Source: Trichaptum fuscoviolaceum
Lineage: Eukaryota; Basidiomycota; Agaricomycetes; Hymenochaetales; Trichaptaceae
NCBI GenBank assembly: GCA_910574455.1
Contig: CAJSYZ010000008.1
Coordinates: forward strand, 434,001 to 498,000
Reading direction: 5' to 3'
DNA: 64,000 bases
This document shows, piece by piece, positions 35,013 through 47,382 of the stretch. Position numbers and translations under genes: made by a program. Numbering within the stretch: the stretch's first letter is position 1; every line of letters begins with the position of its first letter. Under the pieces are notes generated by a model. The model was not told the origin of the DNA. It worked only from the letters and a program-made list of their open reading frames with translations, and ran no database searches.

Positions 35013-36110
35013 TCAATGTGTTCTACCCACGCGAAATACATGAGACCTTGACAAGAAGCATTCAGTTGGAAATACATTTCTACGTCTTAAAATACTGTAT
35101 ATTTCCTCACCATCGTGTAGCAAGAGTGACAGAATGTCTGAGCCCTCTGCGCTATTTCCTACTATCACCGGAAAAGACTTTGCCAATGTAAAGAGGAATA
35201 CGAGGAGATCGAATGCAAGCATTATGCTATTAGTAATTAGAAAGGCTGCGAAGGCATTAATCTCAATACTCAAGGAGTCGGGTCTAAACGAGACTCACGA
35301 TTAGTGCTGGATTGTACACTCTCATCAGCTTCAGCCAATTAGAATCAGTATTATGAATCTACGTGCGTTTGAAGATCACCGGGAGTGCATATGCGGGTTC
35401 CATGACCTTCTGTCAGGAGAAGTCCGTCAAGTGCATGCATAGACCACTTGTGTGAGCGGTGTGATGAGCAACTTGAGAGTTTACGCGATATAAACTATGC
35501 GACCTACGAGGGACCAAGCCACTCCGCTCAGGGAAAGAAATAACAAGGAGAACAAAAGTAGTTTATTATTGCCATACAAGGCGTAGGTACGCATCGAAAG
35601 TATGACTAAAAATATTTGTTAGTCTTCTGATTTCAAAGCTGAGGCAATGCGACGTACCCCCGACAATCATCTGGGAGAATGAATTGAGATATCCGGGAAA
35701 TTTGATAAAGCCTTGACACCTTTACAGGTACATTAGACAGGCGCGGGATCGGACTATGGGTACACACTTCTAATGTGACCGAGGAGTTGTGCAAAGCATA
35801 AGCTTATGCGTAAGAGGTTGATATGACTATATTCCACTCACTTCTTGGCTTTCTGGCGGCCAGAATGTGAACACAAGGACAGGGATGTAACCAAAGAAGA
35901 CACTATATCGATTGATAACAAAAAGAATGCTGCTTAGAGTCAATCTTCGCTTCCATACGCAAGAGTATTCTGCGGGTATTGTGATGAGATGATCGAAATA
36001 GAGAATTTCTGGTAAACTATGTGAGACAGGTGCCCAAGCCTCGTGGAACGAGAGAATGTGCACACTTAGTGAAGCGACGACGTAGTACTTGAAAGCAACC
36101 CTGGGATGCT
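35013..36110 (-). pseudogene. DUF6533-type membrane protein remnant
   Basis: On the minus strand near 36100-36070 the text KYYVVASLS is followed, after a possible intron ending TTACCAG, by EILYFDHLITIPAEYSCVWK and RRLTLSSILFVINRY. This is the usual DUF6533 signature (YDhLITi..E...VWKRR.....LF..NRY). Near 35270-35080, FLITNSIMLAFDLLVFLFTL and LLLHDGEEIYSIL resemble the later TM and LLLRDG segment of the same fungal family. The middle exons between 35850 and 35280 were not recovered, so it is likely decayed. The function of DUF6533 proteins is unknown. Confidence 0.5.
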
Positions 36111-39100
36111 AAGCTTCAGATTATAATGGAAGAGTTAATAGTAAGGGGTCCCTCACTGCTGTTCCACCGTTTCTGAGTCCGGGAAAAGACTATTTCGAGG
36201 CATGTTTTGTGGTAGGGTAAAGCGTACTTGCTCATACACTTGCCAAGTCGGAGAGGAAGACAGGAGGGCCGGAACGCAAGTTGATCTGAATGTTTAAATA
36301 AGGCGCGCCAATCGTCTGATAGGATGATGGGAGAAAACACTCATCAGATGGCCAGGACAAATCGGGCATTAATGCCCCCCTGGCTCTGATGAAGCGTTGT
36401 TCGACGGACATCCAGGGAATGTTTGGTCGTGATTAGATCCAGCGAGCGATGAGAGACGGCACTGCTTGTTAGTTGAAGCTTCGATTGCGCGGACTTATTC
36501 GAAGATCTGCACTTGCTCGAAACGGAAATTCTCTATCTTTAAGTTGTGTCGATGCTGGTAATGGTTTGAAGAATGTGAGTCACTACGGAAACGATCGCAA
36601 CGTCCGTTGCCAGTGCAACATCCATGTGCGATCAGAAACGTGCTTGAAACGTGCTTGATTCACTATGAGACCATATCTCACACATGAGGTCGCACAGCGG
36701 AACGGCGCGTTTAGGACCTTACATGAGATCTCACATGAGGCGAAAATGGGTAGTTGGATGATAGCAGGGTTCTGCAGTTGCAGGGTAGGTCGTTACTAGT
36801 TTGATGAGAGGGGCCAATTGACCATGGCGAACATCTAGTTGTTCCGTCTGAAGACCCAGACCTACTACCCTATCAGGATGCTCGGCAAGACACTCAGTAT
36901 TTCCGACGTCTTTTAGTTAACGCTGCCCTATATTTTTTTCAACGAGATTTGTTTGTGGATAAAGTAAGTAGCGGTCGACCTTACCGGTTTCTGATGACTT
37001 ACTTTATTCTTTCTTCGTCCACTCCACTTTTCGTCACGAACTGGTGCCAATTTCCAAAGGGGGCTGTACCTCGGTATTGAACTTGACAAGAAGTACGGGT
37101 CATTCCCTGCCATCTTTGAAGGTATTTATTGTTAAGAAATGCCGATTATGACTGGAAGTCACTCTTCAACGTGTTGAATCATTTCCTTCGTCAGTCAATC
37201 GCTATCAGCTGAAAATCGAGCTCAGTAGTCAGACTTTGTGTCACTAGAAAAGGAGACACTACACACAGATATCGAAAACCGAGGCTGATAGTTCCCATTC
37301 TCATTTATAATCGAGTCTCAAATTCTTGGTCTGCCGCGAGATGCACATATACGTTGTCTTGTTGATTCTTTTGGCCCTATGGGCCATACCTACGTTAGAG
37401 CTGGGTTATATACCGCATTAAAGCCTAAATCAATAGTTTACTTACCGCTTACGAACTCCTTTTACTGCCTTTTGACTCAGAATTAGAAAATGGACCGCCG
37501 CAGCGGCTAGCTCCCTTGTTTACTTGAGGATATTTTGCATAAATTTAATTCGAGATGTCAGAAGTCCGGTTGACTTGAGGGCAAGACTCACCCGTAGCAA
37601 CTGGAACGTCCTTAGAGTCGACTCATTAAGGAAGGCGTTTCATAATTATCTACGAGTTTTGAACTTCGAGATATAGCCTGTATTGAAACCAAGATTCCTG
37701 TGACTTCGGTGAGGTATCAGCGTGCAAACCAGCTCAACGGTCATTGGAGGTCAACCCTTGTCCATGTCTTCGCAAGTGAAAAGTAGAAACGACCACTCAA
37801 GACGTCGGTCTCGACTGTTGCTCATTGGGTGACTGAATGAGGTGGCAAACATCGGTATTTGTTCTATGTCCCACCGATCTGGGATCCCCGAGCACGCCGT
37901 GCCTCGTCCAGAACAAAACGACAAGCCCGAAGCGTTTGTTTGTTCGGCGCAAACTCAGAGGTTATAAAGGAGTGCCACGCTGGTCGTTAATGCCCCACCT
38001 CCTCTTGACCTTCCACACCCACCACTGTTGACTTCAAGCCCAACGACCTCCGCAACCACCTTCGCCGAAGACGTCCTACGCGTAGTAGTCCCGCCGATTC
38101 CCGACATCGGTGCGCTCGCACTCTCCCGTAGGGACTACTTTATCTCCTGTGTACTTCACGTCATGCCTGTACGCCGTCATGGTAGCACTGGCAATGCCAC
38201 CCTCTGTACTGTGGAACACATGATGGAAGACGGCCGTCGGTCTCCTGCATCAAGCAGGGCAACATATCCGATCGATGGCCACCCCGTACTCCCAAGCCGC
38301 GTCTGCATGTCCGGTTTCGATGAAATGAAGAGTGCCGAACTTCCGAGGGGAAGCAGTCTCTGCGGCGGGGAAACATGCGTAGAAATAGGTAGAAATAGTG
38401 TTCTGGATGGTGGTGGAGCGAGTCCTATCCTCGTTACCGGGAGTTTTTCGCGATCAGCAAGACCCAAACGGGTCTAAACTTGAGTGTCGGTTATCCCCCC
38501 AAGGCTTGCGCGTTTTTTCCTCCCCATCCTACCTTCGATGGCGAGAGCTTTTTTTTTGCGGGGACAAAGGAACAAAACCCACCACCGCATCCCATTCGTG
38601 TGATCGTGAGAGTGAAAAGCGGCTAACACACCAAAACTTGAAACGATTAGTTTGCGATACAGAACGTAGTCTGCAGTTGTCTGATTTCTGTCGAAGTTTG
38701 GTTCGCAATGGCCAGGAGTTGGAATAGAAGCCGTCCGTCGCATGGATAGTCGATATGCAGTAGATAGTTGACAGAAGCTGGCGTATACTGAATGTCATTA
38801 TCTGAATGTCAATTCATGGAGGCTACTCATTCACAAACCTTAGATATGATGCTCCTCGAAGAACGAAAGCCTAGAAAGATTGCTGAACTCATCAACACCG
38901 CGCACACCTTACTCTTCGGAGGGGGTATCACGACTGACTACCCCGCAGTCAAGCCATTGTCCTAGCCACCAACTTCAGCAGCCCGCAATACTAGCATAGT
39001 ACCAACGCGGTCAAGCAAGAGAATGAATAGTGTGCGACGAAGAACGTATTCTTCAGCGACGTAAGCACTTCAACTATCAGCAGGACTCCCTTCACCTTAC

Positions 39101-39794
39101 TGGTCTTACAAAGTCCCATATCGCTTAAGCAGGAGTCTCGCGTTAGAGACGATAGTGACTTGAACACATGTCGTCATCTTTTTCCTCTCGCTATGAACGC
39201 AGCTGAGGCCCGATACACTGCACTGGATATCGTACGACAAGCCAGGGGACATCCAAGGAAGCCTGAAAGCTCCTTACAAATATTTTAGCTCTCGAAGAAG
39301 ATCATTCAGATTTAGTGTCTGGATGCTTTCGGCGGTTTCTTTTCCTTCCAATTTCATTTTGAGTAATGTGAGCCTTGAATCAGCATGATACTAGACGTAC
39401 TAGACTCTTGATCTTGGTGGTGAAAAGGAGAAACTTAACACGATTTTTTCGCAACTTTACCCGGAAAATCCCGGGAGCTTACATAAGACTCAGACCCTAC
39501 ATATATTTATTCATGAATTCCCTTCAAAGTTTTCCAGAAAAAAGCTTTCCAAAGATTTAGAAAAAATAAAGGCTGAGCGCTTCTAGCGCCGGCACACTGT
39601 AGGTTGTCATTGTGGAGATGTCGACATCTTTACCGGTTGATGAAACTGAAGAAGTGATCACATGACGTCACAGCCCTGGTTGCCATTTTAGTCCAACCAC
39701 GAACGCCGCTCGACAAATTACAGAAAGCTATCACTCTTGCTTCCGCTCACCATCAGCATCGTTCCATTGCCTACGGAACTCACCATCTCCTGCG
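36111..39794. other. Gene-poor stretch with small unassigned ORFs
   Basis: No supported gene was found in 3.7 kb. Protein-like text occurs near 38030-38160 (SRRDYFISCVLH) and a 49-codon ORF at 38816-38965 (MEATHSQTLDMMLLEERKPR). Both lack recognisable motifs or splice context. No CaaX-ending ORF with ATG was found on the plus strand. Confidence 0.35.
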
Positions 39795-41472
39795 ATGGCA
39801 TCAACATCTAATGACTTTGGGACCCTCGTTATCGTCGTTCTGAAAGCTGTGAGTTTCAACAGTCATGTGTCCCTTATATGCACCACTAGTATTGACAGCG
39901 CGGTTGTTCGTTCAGAGGAATCTTCGCGATAGACATACTTTTACCAAACAGGACCCGTACGCATCAGTGCAGCTAGGGAAGGTTACGAAGAAAACAGAAG
40001 TAGATAAAAGAGGAGGTCAACATCCAGTATGGTACGTGAGCAAAGCCCGGGCCTATTATACTTCATGGGCTCCAGCTAACAAGTCTTCCGTCATCTTATC
40101 TGGAATCGTACTTGATGCAGGGATATGGACTTGCATATCCCCGTACCAGCTTCTTCTTCGAAAGAAACTCGAACACTAAAGGTGTCATGTTTCTCGAAAG
40201 AACCGAAGGAGGATGAACTCATTGGTGCTGGGGAAGTTGATATAACTGAAACCCTACAAGCGGGCGAGTTTGATGGTGTGTTCCATTCCCATTTAATTGG
40301 TTATGATCTTCTTAGTTGACCTCGCCCAAGACTGGGTGAAGCTCGAAGAGAACGGGCAATACCGTGGAGAAATCTATCTAGAGATGACCTTCTTTGCTGC
40401 GGGCCCTAAGCCTCTAACACGACGCGCATCAAAGATGCCTGCAAGCGAACGGCTCTGGCGTCCCCCTGCCCAGTCTCCACCAAAACCAGCCCCTCAGAAA
40501 CTCCCACCGCCGAGTCTTCAGAGTGGGAGACCACCACCAGCCAACGCTTCGACCTCTCCGAAGCAGAATCACCTCGTCCCGCCACGATCCTCTCGCACAC
40601 CTTCTCCAAGTTCCAAACTAGATGCGCTTCCTCCCTTACCCGAAGAAGTGTATCATCCTGGAGGTCTCCCAGACCCTCGCTTAGCTCAGGAACCGATACC
40701 TCAACCCGCAGATATCCCGTTGATATTGAAGCCAGGAGGCGGAAAGCCCCCCAATCGATCACCTCCGAGTCATCCAGCATCTTTAGCTCCTCGTGCGCCC
40801 CCTGCTACAGCTTCCCAGACCACAGGGTACAACACTCCCCACAATAATTACAGTATTCCCGTCGATAGACACACTCCTGCTTTCAGAAACGACCCTTCAG
40901 CTTCACCCTATCCACCTCCAGCTGCTAGCTACGCCCCAATCAACTTCCCTGAACCCCAAGCTCAACAATATAATCCAACAACTGCTCGTCCAGCTCCGAC
41001 GTATCCGGACTACATTCCGGGCTCAGGCGGAGAACTAGGCACGGATGAGAGGGATCGACTAGCGAAGCGATACGGATCTCCACTACCGGTTCCAGGTGGA
41101 TCTTATCCTGCAAGAACGAGTCCTATCGGCGCATACACAACGCGTCCGATTGTGACAAGCCCACCACCATCTCGTCCGGCCCCTGCACCCGCGCCAGACC
41201 CGGACCCCTACCTCGAACGCGAGCGCGAAGTGCTTAGTCGCGCAAGTCAGGAAGAAGCAGATGCCGAGTTTGCGCGATCCCTAGCGCAGGAAGAGGGAGT
41301 CGACTTGGAGCAGCTGAAGCGTGAGGAGGCGGACAGAGAGCTGGCTCGAAAGCTCGCGAGAGAGCTGAACGCGCCCATCATTGAGAACGAAAGGCAAAGA
41401 ACGTTGCGTGTGAGTGACGTGGAGGGAGAAAGGCGGCATATACCCGGAGAGTGGAACGGTCGGAATCGATGA
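39795..41472 (+). CDS. C2-domain protein with proline-rich tail (Inn1/Fic1-like architecture)
   Basis: Four exons: MASTSNDFGTLVIVVLKA | RNLRDRHTFTKQDPYASVQL GKVTKKTEVDKRGGQHPVW | DMDLHIPVPASSSKETRTLK VSCFSKEPKEDELIGAGEVD | DLAQDWVKLEENGQYRGEIY LEMTFF. Residues 8-130 form one C2 domain; the first calcium loop (KQDPYASV) is present but the usual multi-Asp set is incomplete, so membrane binding may be calcium-independent. The remaining 330 residues are disordered and rich in Pro (PPAQSPPKPAPQKLPPP type), offering SH3-binding PxxP motifs, and end in a charged helix (REREVLSRASQEEADAEFAR). This layout matches yeast Inn1 and fission-yeast Fic1, which link the cytokinetic ring to the membrane. The functional transfer is inferred from architecture alone. 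Stop at 41472. Confidence 0.8.
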
Positions 41473-41749
41473 TACATATTGTATCCCATACCTCTTTTCA
41501 ACAACGAGCGAGGTCGTCAATGGGGTTTCTAGTATTGTATAGTATACATAACTTATATGAACTTAAAGATTATTTATAGGGCCCTTACTATGTTATGTCT
41601 ACGGGCAGAAGTTTTGTATGAACTACACTCTACAGAAGATGAATACACCAACAAAATATGAATTGGCAATCTGATGCGCTTTCGTAACAAAAATAATGGA
41701 CGATCATTCGCACCTCTGTCGATCCCTGTCGGAGTTTACTCGGCATTAA

Positions 41750-42032
41750 CATTCTAGGCAACTTGAATTCGTGTACCTTGCTTGATTCTTCTATCGTTAA
41801 TTCTTCTCTTCGCTCTGTGCATCTTACACCACATACAAAGCTATGCATCCTGGTATCAGCGAACCAAGTAACCCCTTGAATAACTTATCATCCATGGCTG
41901 TGAAGTCCAAAGGCTGTTCTCTGTGCTATCGGATCAATCGGGAAAGGGGCACGTCAACTCGGATGCGGTGCTCATTCACTGCCAGTGGCATCAGGCACGC
42001 GGAAATTTAATAATCAAGCCGAGTCACTGTAT
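41750..42032 (+). repeat. Outer part of left inverted-duplication arm
   Basis: Similar in inverse orientation to 55371-55650, including GCATAGCTTTGTATGTGGTG, the AGCTGTTC/GGCTGTTC words and GGATGCGGTGCTCATTCA. It carries one extra 12-bp palindromic unit (41979-41990) absent from the other copy. Similarity stops abruptly at about 42032 (GAGTCACTGT) and resumes at about 49742. Confidence 0.85.
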
Positions 42033-43095
42033 TGCAATATGGGCCACCGTGGTGGCAAGCTCCCTGGCTTTACTTGGGACCCTTGTGATCTGGACTTGTG
42101 TTCTGTTGGGGCATGTGCGTAGACGTGGCCGAGGGCAAGTGTGGGCTAGGGTTTGCGAGGACGAAGGGGTGTCTTGGTTGGGACATGTGAATGAAATTTA
42201 TTGATAGTGCTGAACCCACTAACAGAGGTGGGTATTTCTGTCATACAATGTATTCAATTTCTGTACTTAGCAGAAGAGACAGAGAAAAATTCTTGATATT
42301 GAACGGTCTTGTAGGTCACCAGGAATTCCGAGTGGTAGGTATGGTCCAATACTTAACACAGCAGCAAAGATTTTGTTACAACAGATAGAGTATATATTCT
42401 AATTCTAATAGGTCGAAGCCGTGATAACCAGCCACTCTTCATGCATATGGTAGGTCACAAAACTCCTTGACTATCAAACATCACCCAGCTGCACATTAGA
42501 ATGAGACAAGTCCGGTTATATGACAGAAGAAAAGATGGATTGACTCAGAGCAAGACTCAATTTAGGCTGCTTTCCAGAGCTAGAGCTATCCCAAGGTCCC
42601 TAGGTGAGAGGGAAAGGACTACAGAAGTAAAGCGAGTAAAGTATCCTACAGAGCTAGGCAAGAGTGGCAAAGAACAGAATGTCCAGGAGTGGTGGTCGTC
42701 ATTGCAGTCTTCGGTGTCGGGATCCCCCAGGACCCCAACATGTCTAAGGCAAACCCGAACAGAACCCGGTATACGGAAACCCGAAATCGCGACCTTGGCT
42801 AGATCCCGAAAGGATCCCCCGCTCTCTGATCCCGGAAGAACCTCTGCTTCGCCATGCATTCTCCTGCTAAGAGTTCCGCCCCGCTACGACCTCCTCGCCC
42901 CTGCTTGTCCTCGCCCACGTCTCCTCGTCAGTCCCCCGCCTCGTCCCAGCGTCTCGATCCATCCCTAGCCCGCCTCGTCGTTCCCCCGACTCTAGGATGA
43001 TCCCCCGCTCGCTCCCCGCTCCCGTCATGCTCTGTTCCCCGCTCCAGCGAACCCCGTACCTCGCCATAGTCCCGAAGTCACTCACCATAGCCACA

Positions 43096-43139
43096 GCCAT
43101 AGCCATAGCCTGCCACAGCCATAGCCATAGCCATAGCTA
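43096..43139 (+). repeat. CCATAG hexamer microsatellite inside the LTR
   Basis: CCATAG/CCACAG units are repeated about eight times with minor variants. Confidence 0.85.
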
Positions 43140-43797
43140 TCCCAGACCTCGTAGGTTCTCGACTATGCCCGGATACCAGATCCCGGCCTCGCGTCCACAG
43201 TCATGAAGTGCAGTTAGGAGATTGATCCACTGCGTCCAAGCCGACCTCTGTCTGGCCTTGAGTAAGCCAACACGACAGCGGTCAAGGATTGCTGTCCCGC
43301 AATCCTGCCCGGTCACGAACCCTGCCCTACGCTCGTCCTGCCACGGTGCCCTAGCTAACCCCTTCGACATCCTGTGCCTCTCGACCTGCCCTAGTTCGTC
43401 CACAGCCTGCCCCGCCAGGAATCCCGCCTCGCCGCGAACGCTGTCAAGCGTCCCCTCTGACAATCCCGCAACCCACGCTCGTTCACGGTTGGAGTCCTGT
43501 CAAGACTCCCCCACTCGTCCCGGTTGGAGTCCCGCCAAACTCCCCCCGCTCGTTTCCAGACTAGAGTCCCGCCAGACTCCCCCGCTCATTCCCGGTAGAA
43601 ACCCCGCTCGCTTCCCGGTTGGAATCCCACTCCTTTCCCCCGCACGATCCCAGTCGAAATCCCGCTCGTTTCCCGCCTCGCGTCCCGTCTCGAATCCCTG
43701 CGCAAATCCCCCGCAGGATTCCCGCCTTCGATCCCGCCGCGATTCCCATCGCAACCCCAGCTAAGTTCCCGCTCTGATTCCCGAAAGATTCCCGCTA

Positions 43798-43922
43798 CGA
43801 TTCCCGGTCGAACCCTGTCTCGATTCCCGGTCGAAACCCGAACTCGATTCCCGGTCTAAACCCGAACTCGATTCCCAGTCGAAACCCGAACTCGAAACCC
43901 GGTCGAAACCCGAACCAGATTC
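43798..43922 (+). repeat. Degenerate ~24-bp minisatellite inside the LTR
   Basis: CTCGATTCCCGGTCGAAACC + CGAA units occur about five times with substitutions. GATTCCCGG alternates with GGTCGAAACC. Confidence 0.75.
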
Positions 43923-44809
43923 CCTGCATGATCCCGTCGCGAATCGCGCGAGTTTCCCGTCGTCCAAGGGAAACCCCTTAGCTTCCCGCTCCTCGATGCT
44001 AACCTCGTCTTGAGATAGCCCCAGGTGATTGGCCTGGCCACGCACGTGCCAGCCAACTAGTCTCGCTAGTAGCGTCCTGTCCCGGCCCGCAGACCACATT
44101 CCCGCCACCCCGTGTGCGGGATTGATCTCATTGTCCGCAAGGACTCGAACCCCGTCCTTAGTCGCCCTGCCCCGCGCGCGCCTCGCGATTAGGCTTCGTT
44201 ACGACATCGAAGCACCGGCTTCTTCGAAGTTGGTCCCTGTCGATCTCCCGCGACCCTGATCCACGCCAGAAGTTGCCTGCAACTTATCCCGAGACGATGT
44301 ATGCATTACATCCGCCCCCCACGCTCGTTACCCCGCTGCCTGTGCGCCAGCTTGATACCTCGCGCACAATTACATTCCTTTAGTTCTCTTTGTTTCACTT
44401 GACCATGCTTCACGCTCGTTCCCTTAGATCTTGCCCAGATGTCCCCCGCACCGAATCCCGAATCCCGGATTCACGTCACTGTATGCGCGGCCTTCGCCCG
44501 CAAGATTGTGTAACTAGTTAGTTGCGCGTTTGTGCATGCCCGTTCCCTGTAGATTCTGCCCAGTAGATAAATACCTGTCGCCACCGTAAGGAGCACTCAC
44601 TTTTGTCCTCTTGTCGAGTGCTTCCTTAGGTGTGTTTCTGTCTTGTCTCTAGTGTAGTTTTACAATGCTAACTTGTCGAGTGCTTCCTTAGGGAACCTCC
44701 TCCTGATACAGAAGTGTTGCCTTGAGATCCCGGTTATCCTGAGCTCTCTGCTCCCGTCCTGAGCACGCCTGCTCTCTGGCTCTCTTGTCTCTGTCTTGTC
44801 CCGGATCCC

Positions 44810-44995
44810 GCTCTGCAAATCCCGCTCTGAGTCCTGCCCAGAATCCCGCTCTGAGATTCCCGCCAGAATCCGCTCTGCGATTCCCGCCAAAGTCCCGAAC
44901 AATTCCCGCTCTGCGATCCCCGCACGAATCCAGATTCCCGCACGAATCCAGATTCCCGCGCGAATCCAGATTCCCGCCAGAATCCCGCTTTGCAT
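44810..44995 (+). repeat. 19-bp minisatellite inside the LTR
   Basis: CGCACGAATCCAGATTCCC occurs three times at about 44921-44978, preceded by looser ATCCCGCTCTGAGATTCCCG units. On the minus strand this gives an artefactual AGIWIR peptide repeat. Confidence 0.8.
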
Positions 44996-45247
44996 TTCCC
45001 CGCGTCTCGACTCTGTTCCCCCGCGCCTCGACTCTGCCTTCCCCGCCTCGACTCTGACTCCGTCCCGTCCTCGCCTTGAGCCCCCTTGCGTCTCGCCCCC
45101 GTAGCCCCGCTCCCCGCGCGACTCCGTTGGCGTTGTAGCATCCTTAACGGTTCCCCTTCGCCTTCTCCGCTGCCGCGCGCTCTCCCCGGCCTTGCCCCGG
45201 AAGCCGCTAACGCGCCCCGGCCCCCAGGTTCCCCCCAGGTCGTAACA

Positions 45248-45840
45248 TTCGGTGGAATTGTTATGTGGAAAGCTGGAATTGCAAGCTCGAGAACATGTGT
45301 GCTTCCTGGGCAACCTTGACGCCGACGAGACTGAGCCTGGCCTGGGCGCAGTCTGTCAAGTCAAACCTTGCAGCATTAAATCTGGCCTAGATCTGCCGCT
45401 GATGAGGAAATGCCTGGCCTAGGCAATCCCCCCAGCAGGACTGTGCACGGTGCTGCTGTTGACAAGGTACCACAGGGAGTGGCTGAGAGGGTCGATTGAC
45501 TACTCGAGACTCATGGGACCTCAGGACAGGGTGGCTCTACTCTTGATGACTTCTTCGGTACTTTGCTTTCTTGGCTGCTGAGAACTGCTGGAATGGGTCC
45601 CTTTCGATCACTGTTACGAGAAATCAGGATGTCAACGTTAAACAATAGAAAGGTGGACATACAATCTTGAATAGGGGCAGCAAGTAGCAAATGTCGTGCA
45701 TCACGGGACTTGACACGACGCTCGCTAGTATCCTTGTGACTGACAAGCAAGGGTGTGTTTGGCGCTAGCCCGACAGGTCGTATGTATCGTAGGTCGCTGA
45801 CAGGCGAATGTCAGTAAGCCGAGGAAACTGTCGAGGCTAG
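45248..45840. other. Spacer between solo LTR and TIR element
   Basis: No gene is recognised. A 79-codon minus ORF (45511-45750) has no motif. The DNA is presumably part of an older insertion. Confidence 0.35.
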
Positions 45841-47382
45841 GGCATGACACAGGTGCACCTGCAGGTGCACCCGGACCCGTGAAGCTCAGGTACCTGCGAC
45901 AAAAAATCGATACCTGGATCCGACCCGGAACCGTGGGAAACGGATCCGGGTCTACCTGGACCCGTTACCTGCAGGTATCGCAGGTACCTGATACGACCTG
46001 CAGGTAATAACAGTAAGTAGTGTAGTAATAAGATAAAAATACAAATAACAACATACCATGTATCCCGGAGACGGGAGTGTAGCAGGAGTGGGGATGGGCA
46101 TGGGTGCGCCATCGTTCGATACCTGCTCGGAGAGTGGGATGGAGAAATGAGATGTCTGGCGTGCAGTCTTCCATGTCCAGCACGGGGTTTCGAAGGGCTT
46201 CTGCAAACAGATGCACCGCTGCGGAAGCGTCGCCCTGCGCTGGCGGGGCAACAGCTGCCTTGCCGCCAGAGGATTCGGACTTGGGCGAATCTGGATGGGC
46301 TTGAAGAAAGCGAGGAGGCAGCGGGGCTGACGAAGGCAGTGAGCGCCGAGGGTTTGCGACAGTGGAAGTTGGCTGACGATGTGTACCGCTTGTGGGGCGG
46401 CATCATGAGTACAGGCGACGGCGGGTGTTGCGAATGCTGGACGAGCGGCATGTCGAGAGCGACGAGCGGGATCAATGGCGAGATTAGTGCGAAGGTAAGA
46501 AAAAAGCAAGAAAAAGACGCACCAGAAGACCAGTTCAACCTCTGCAGTACGAGATTCTAGCTTGATCTTCGCCGCAATCCCATTTTGACTAGCGGTCGTC
46601 CGCGCAAACGAAAGACAAGCGCGCAGTTGGCGAGGAGGCGGCCATTGGGCGCATCGTGCCGTCATCGTGGTAGGCGGCTTCGAGTCTTTCAAGTATAACT
46701 TCCATAGGGTGCTTCAAGAGAGTGGAAGTTCGAGTGATGGGACTGTCTTGCACATGCGCGCTGCGTCAACGGCACCCTCCGTCAGTTGCGCAGGCACACC
46801 GCGGCCATAGAGCAAGATGTCGAGCTCATAGAGGTTGGGACATACGATGACTGCACAAGCGAAGGAGTGGAGGGGAACCTGATCTGGATGGTTGTAATCG
46901 AGTGTGCTGCGCAGGCGTGCAACGGCATCACCGAGCTTGCGGCCTCTGCCAGTGTCATGCGGTCGACCGCGCGGGCGAACGACTTGCAGGCGGTCTCTGA
47001 GCGCAGAGTCGAGTCCGACGCCCAGTTGGCGAGCGCGCACTTGGCGGGGAGACGGTCATCGGGCTCGAGGTTGTCATCGAAGTTGGCAGGGGTCAAGAAA
47101 TCAAGTATAACTTCCATAGAGAGCTTCGAGATAGCTCGGAAGTGGTCATGTCGAGTAAAAAGTAATGGCACATCGTTGCATTCGTCGCGCTCAAGGTGAG
47201 CGCACGTGATTTACCGGGTACCTGCAGGTACCCGGTCAGGTACCTGGGCCCAAAAAATCCAAACCTGGACCTGCAGGTAACCGTGGGAACCAGGTACCTG
47301 CGCACAGGTGCACCTGGAACTGCAGGTATTTGAGCGCAGGTACCTGCAGGTACCCACGGATGACCTGCACCCGTGTCATGCT
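45841..47382. mobile_element. 1542-bp TIR element with subterminal ACCTGCAGGT palindromes
   Basis: The left terminus GGCATGACACAGGTGCA and the right terminus (inverse) AGCATGACACGGGTGCA match at 15 of 17 positions. Both are bordered by CTAG (45837-45840; 47383-47386), a possible 4-bp target duplication. The first and last 170 bp are crowded with palindromes, GGTACCTGCAGGTACC- and GGTGCACCTGCAGGTGCACC-type, typical of subterminal protein-binding arrays. The interior has overlapping ORFs on both strands (best minus candidates 46782-47171, with NFDDNLEPDDRLPAKCALAN, and 45952-46692), but no transposase motif. A motif AAGTATAACTTCCATAG occurs twice (about 46690 and 47104). It is probably non-autonomous. 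Confidence 0.65.

Larger units (their letters stand above)
42715..45247 (-). mobile_element. Solo LTR of a Ty3/Gypsy-like retrotransposon, 2.5 kb
   Basis: On the minus strand it starts TGTTACGACCTGGGG and ends GGATCCCGACA, giving TGT...ACA termini. It is flanked by the 5-bp direct repeat TTCGG (42710-42714 and 45248-45252), which is diagnostic of retroviral-type integration. There is no gag or pol and no second LTR, so it is a solo LTR left by recombination. The TGTTACGACC start is common in agaricomycete Gypsy LTRs. The inside is GC-rich and full of degenerate minisatellite (TTCCCG words) and two 20-bp copies of TTGTCGAGTGCTTCCTTAGG (44611-44630 and 44673-44692). Long ORFs here are by-products of the repeats. 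Confidence 0.78.

Noticed and set aside
38028..38477. 149-codon plus ORF with SRRDYFISCVLH
   Set aside because: Protein-like at its start but no family, splice sites or neighbours to support a gene; kept only as a note in the intergenic entry.
43222..43764. 180-codon plus-strand ORF in the GC-rich region
   Set aside because: Minisatellite translation product within the LTR, without motifs.
44134..44160. Inverse text GGGTTCGAGTCC resembling a tRNA B box
   Set aside because: No matching A box, acceptor stem or cloverleaf can be drawn; it lies in repeat-rich LTR DNA.
44660..45313. 217-codon minus-strand ORF with AGIWIR repeats
   Set aside because: Produced by the 19-bp minisatellite inside the solo LTR; other frames are equally open and no protein family fits.
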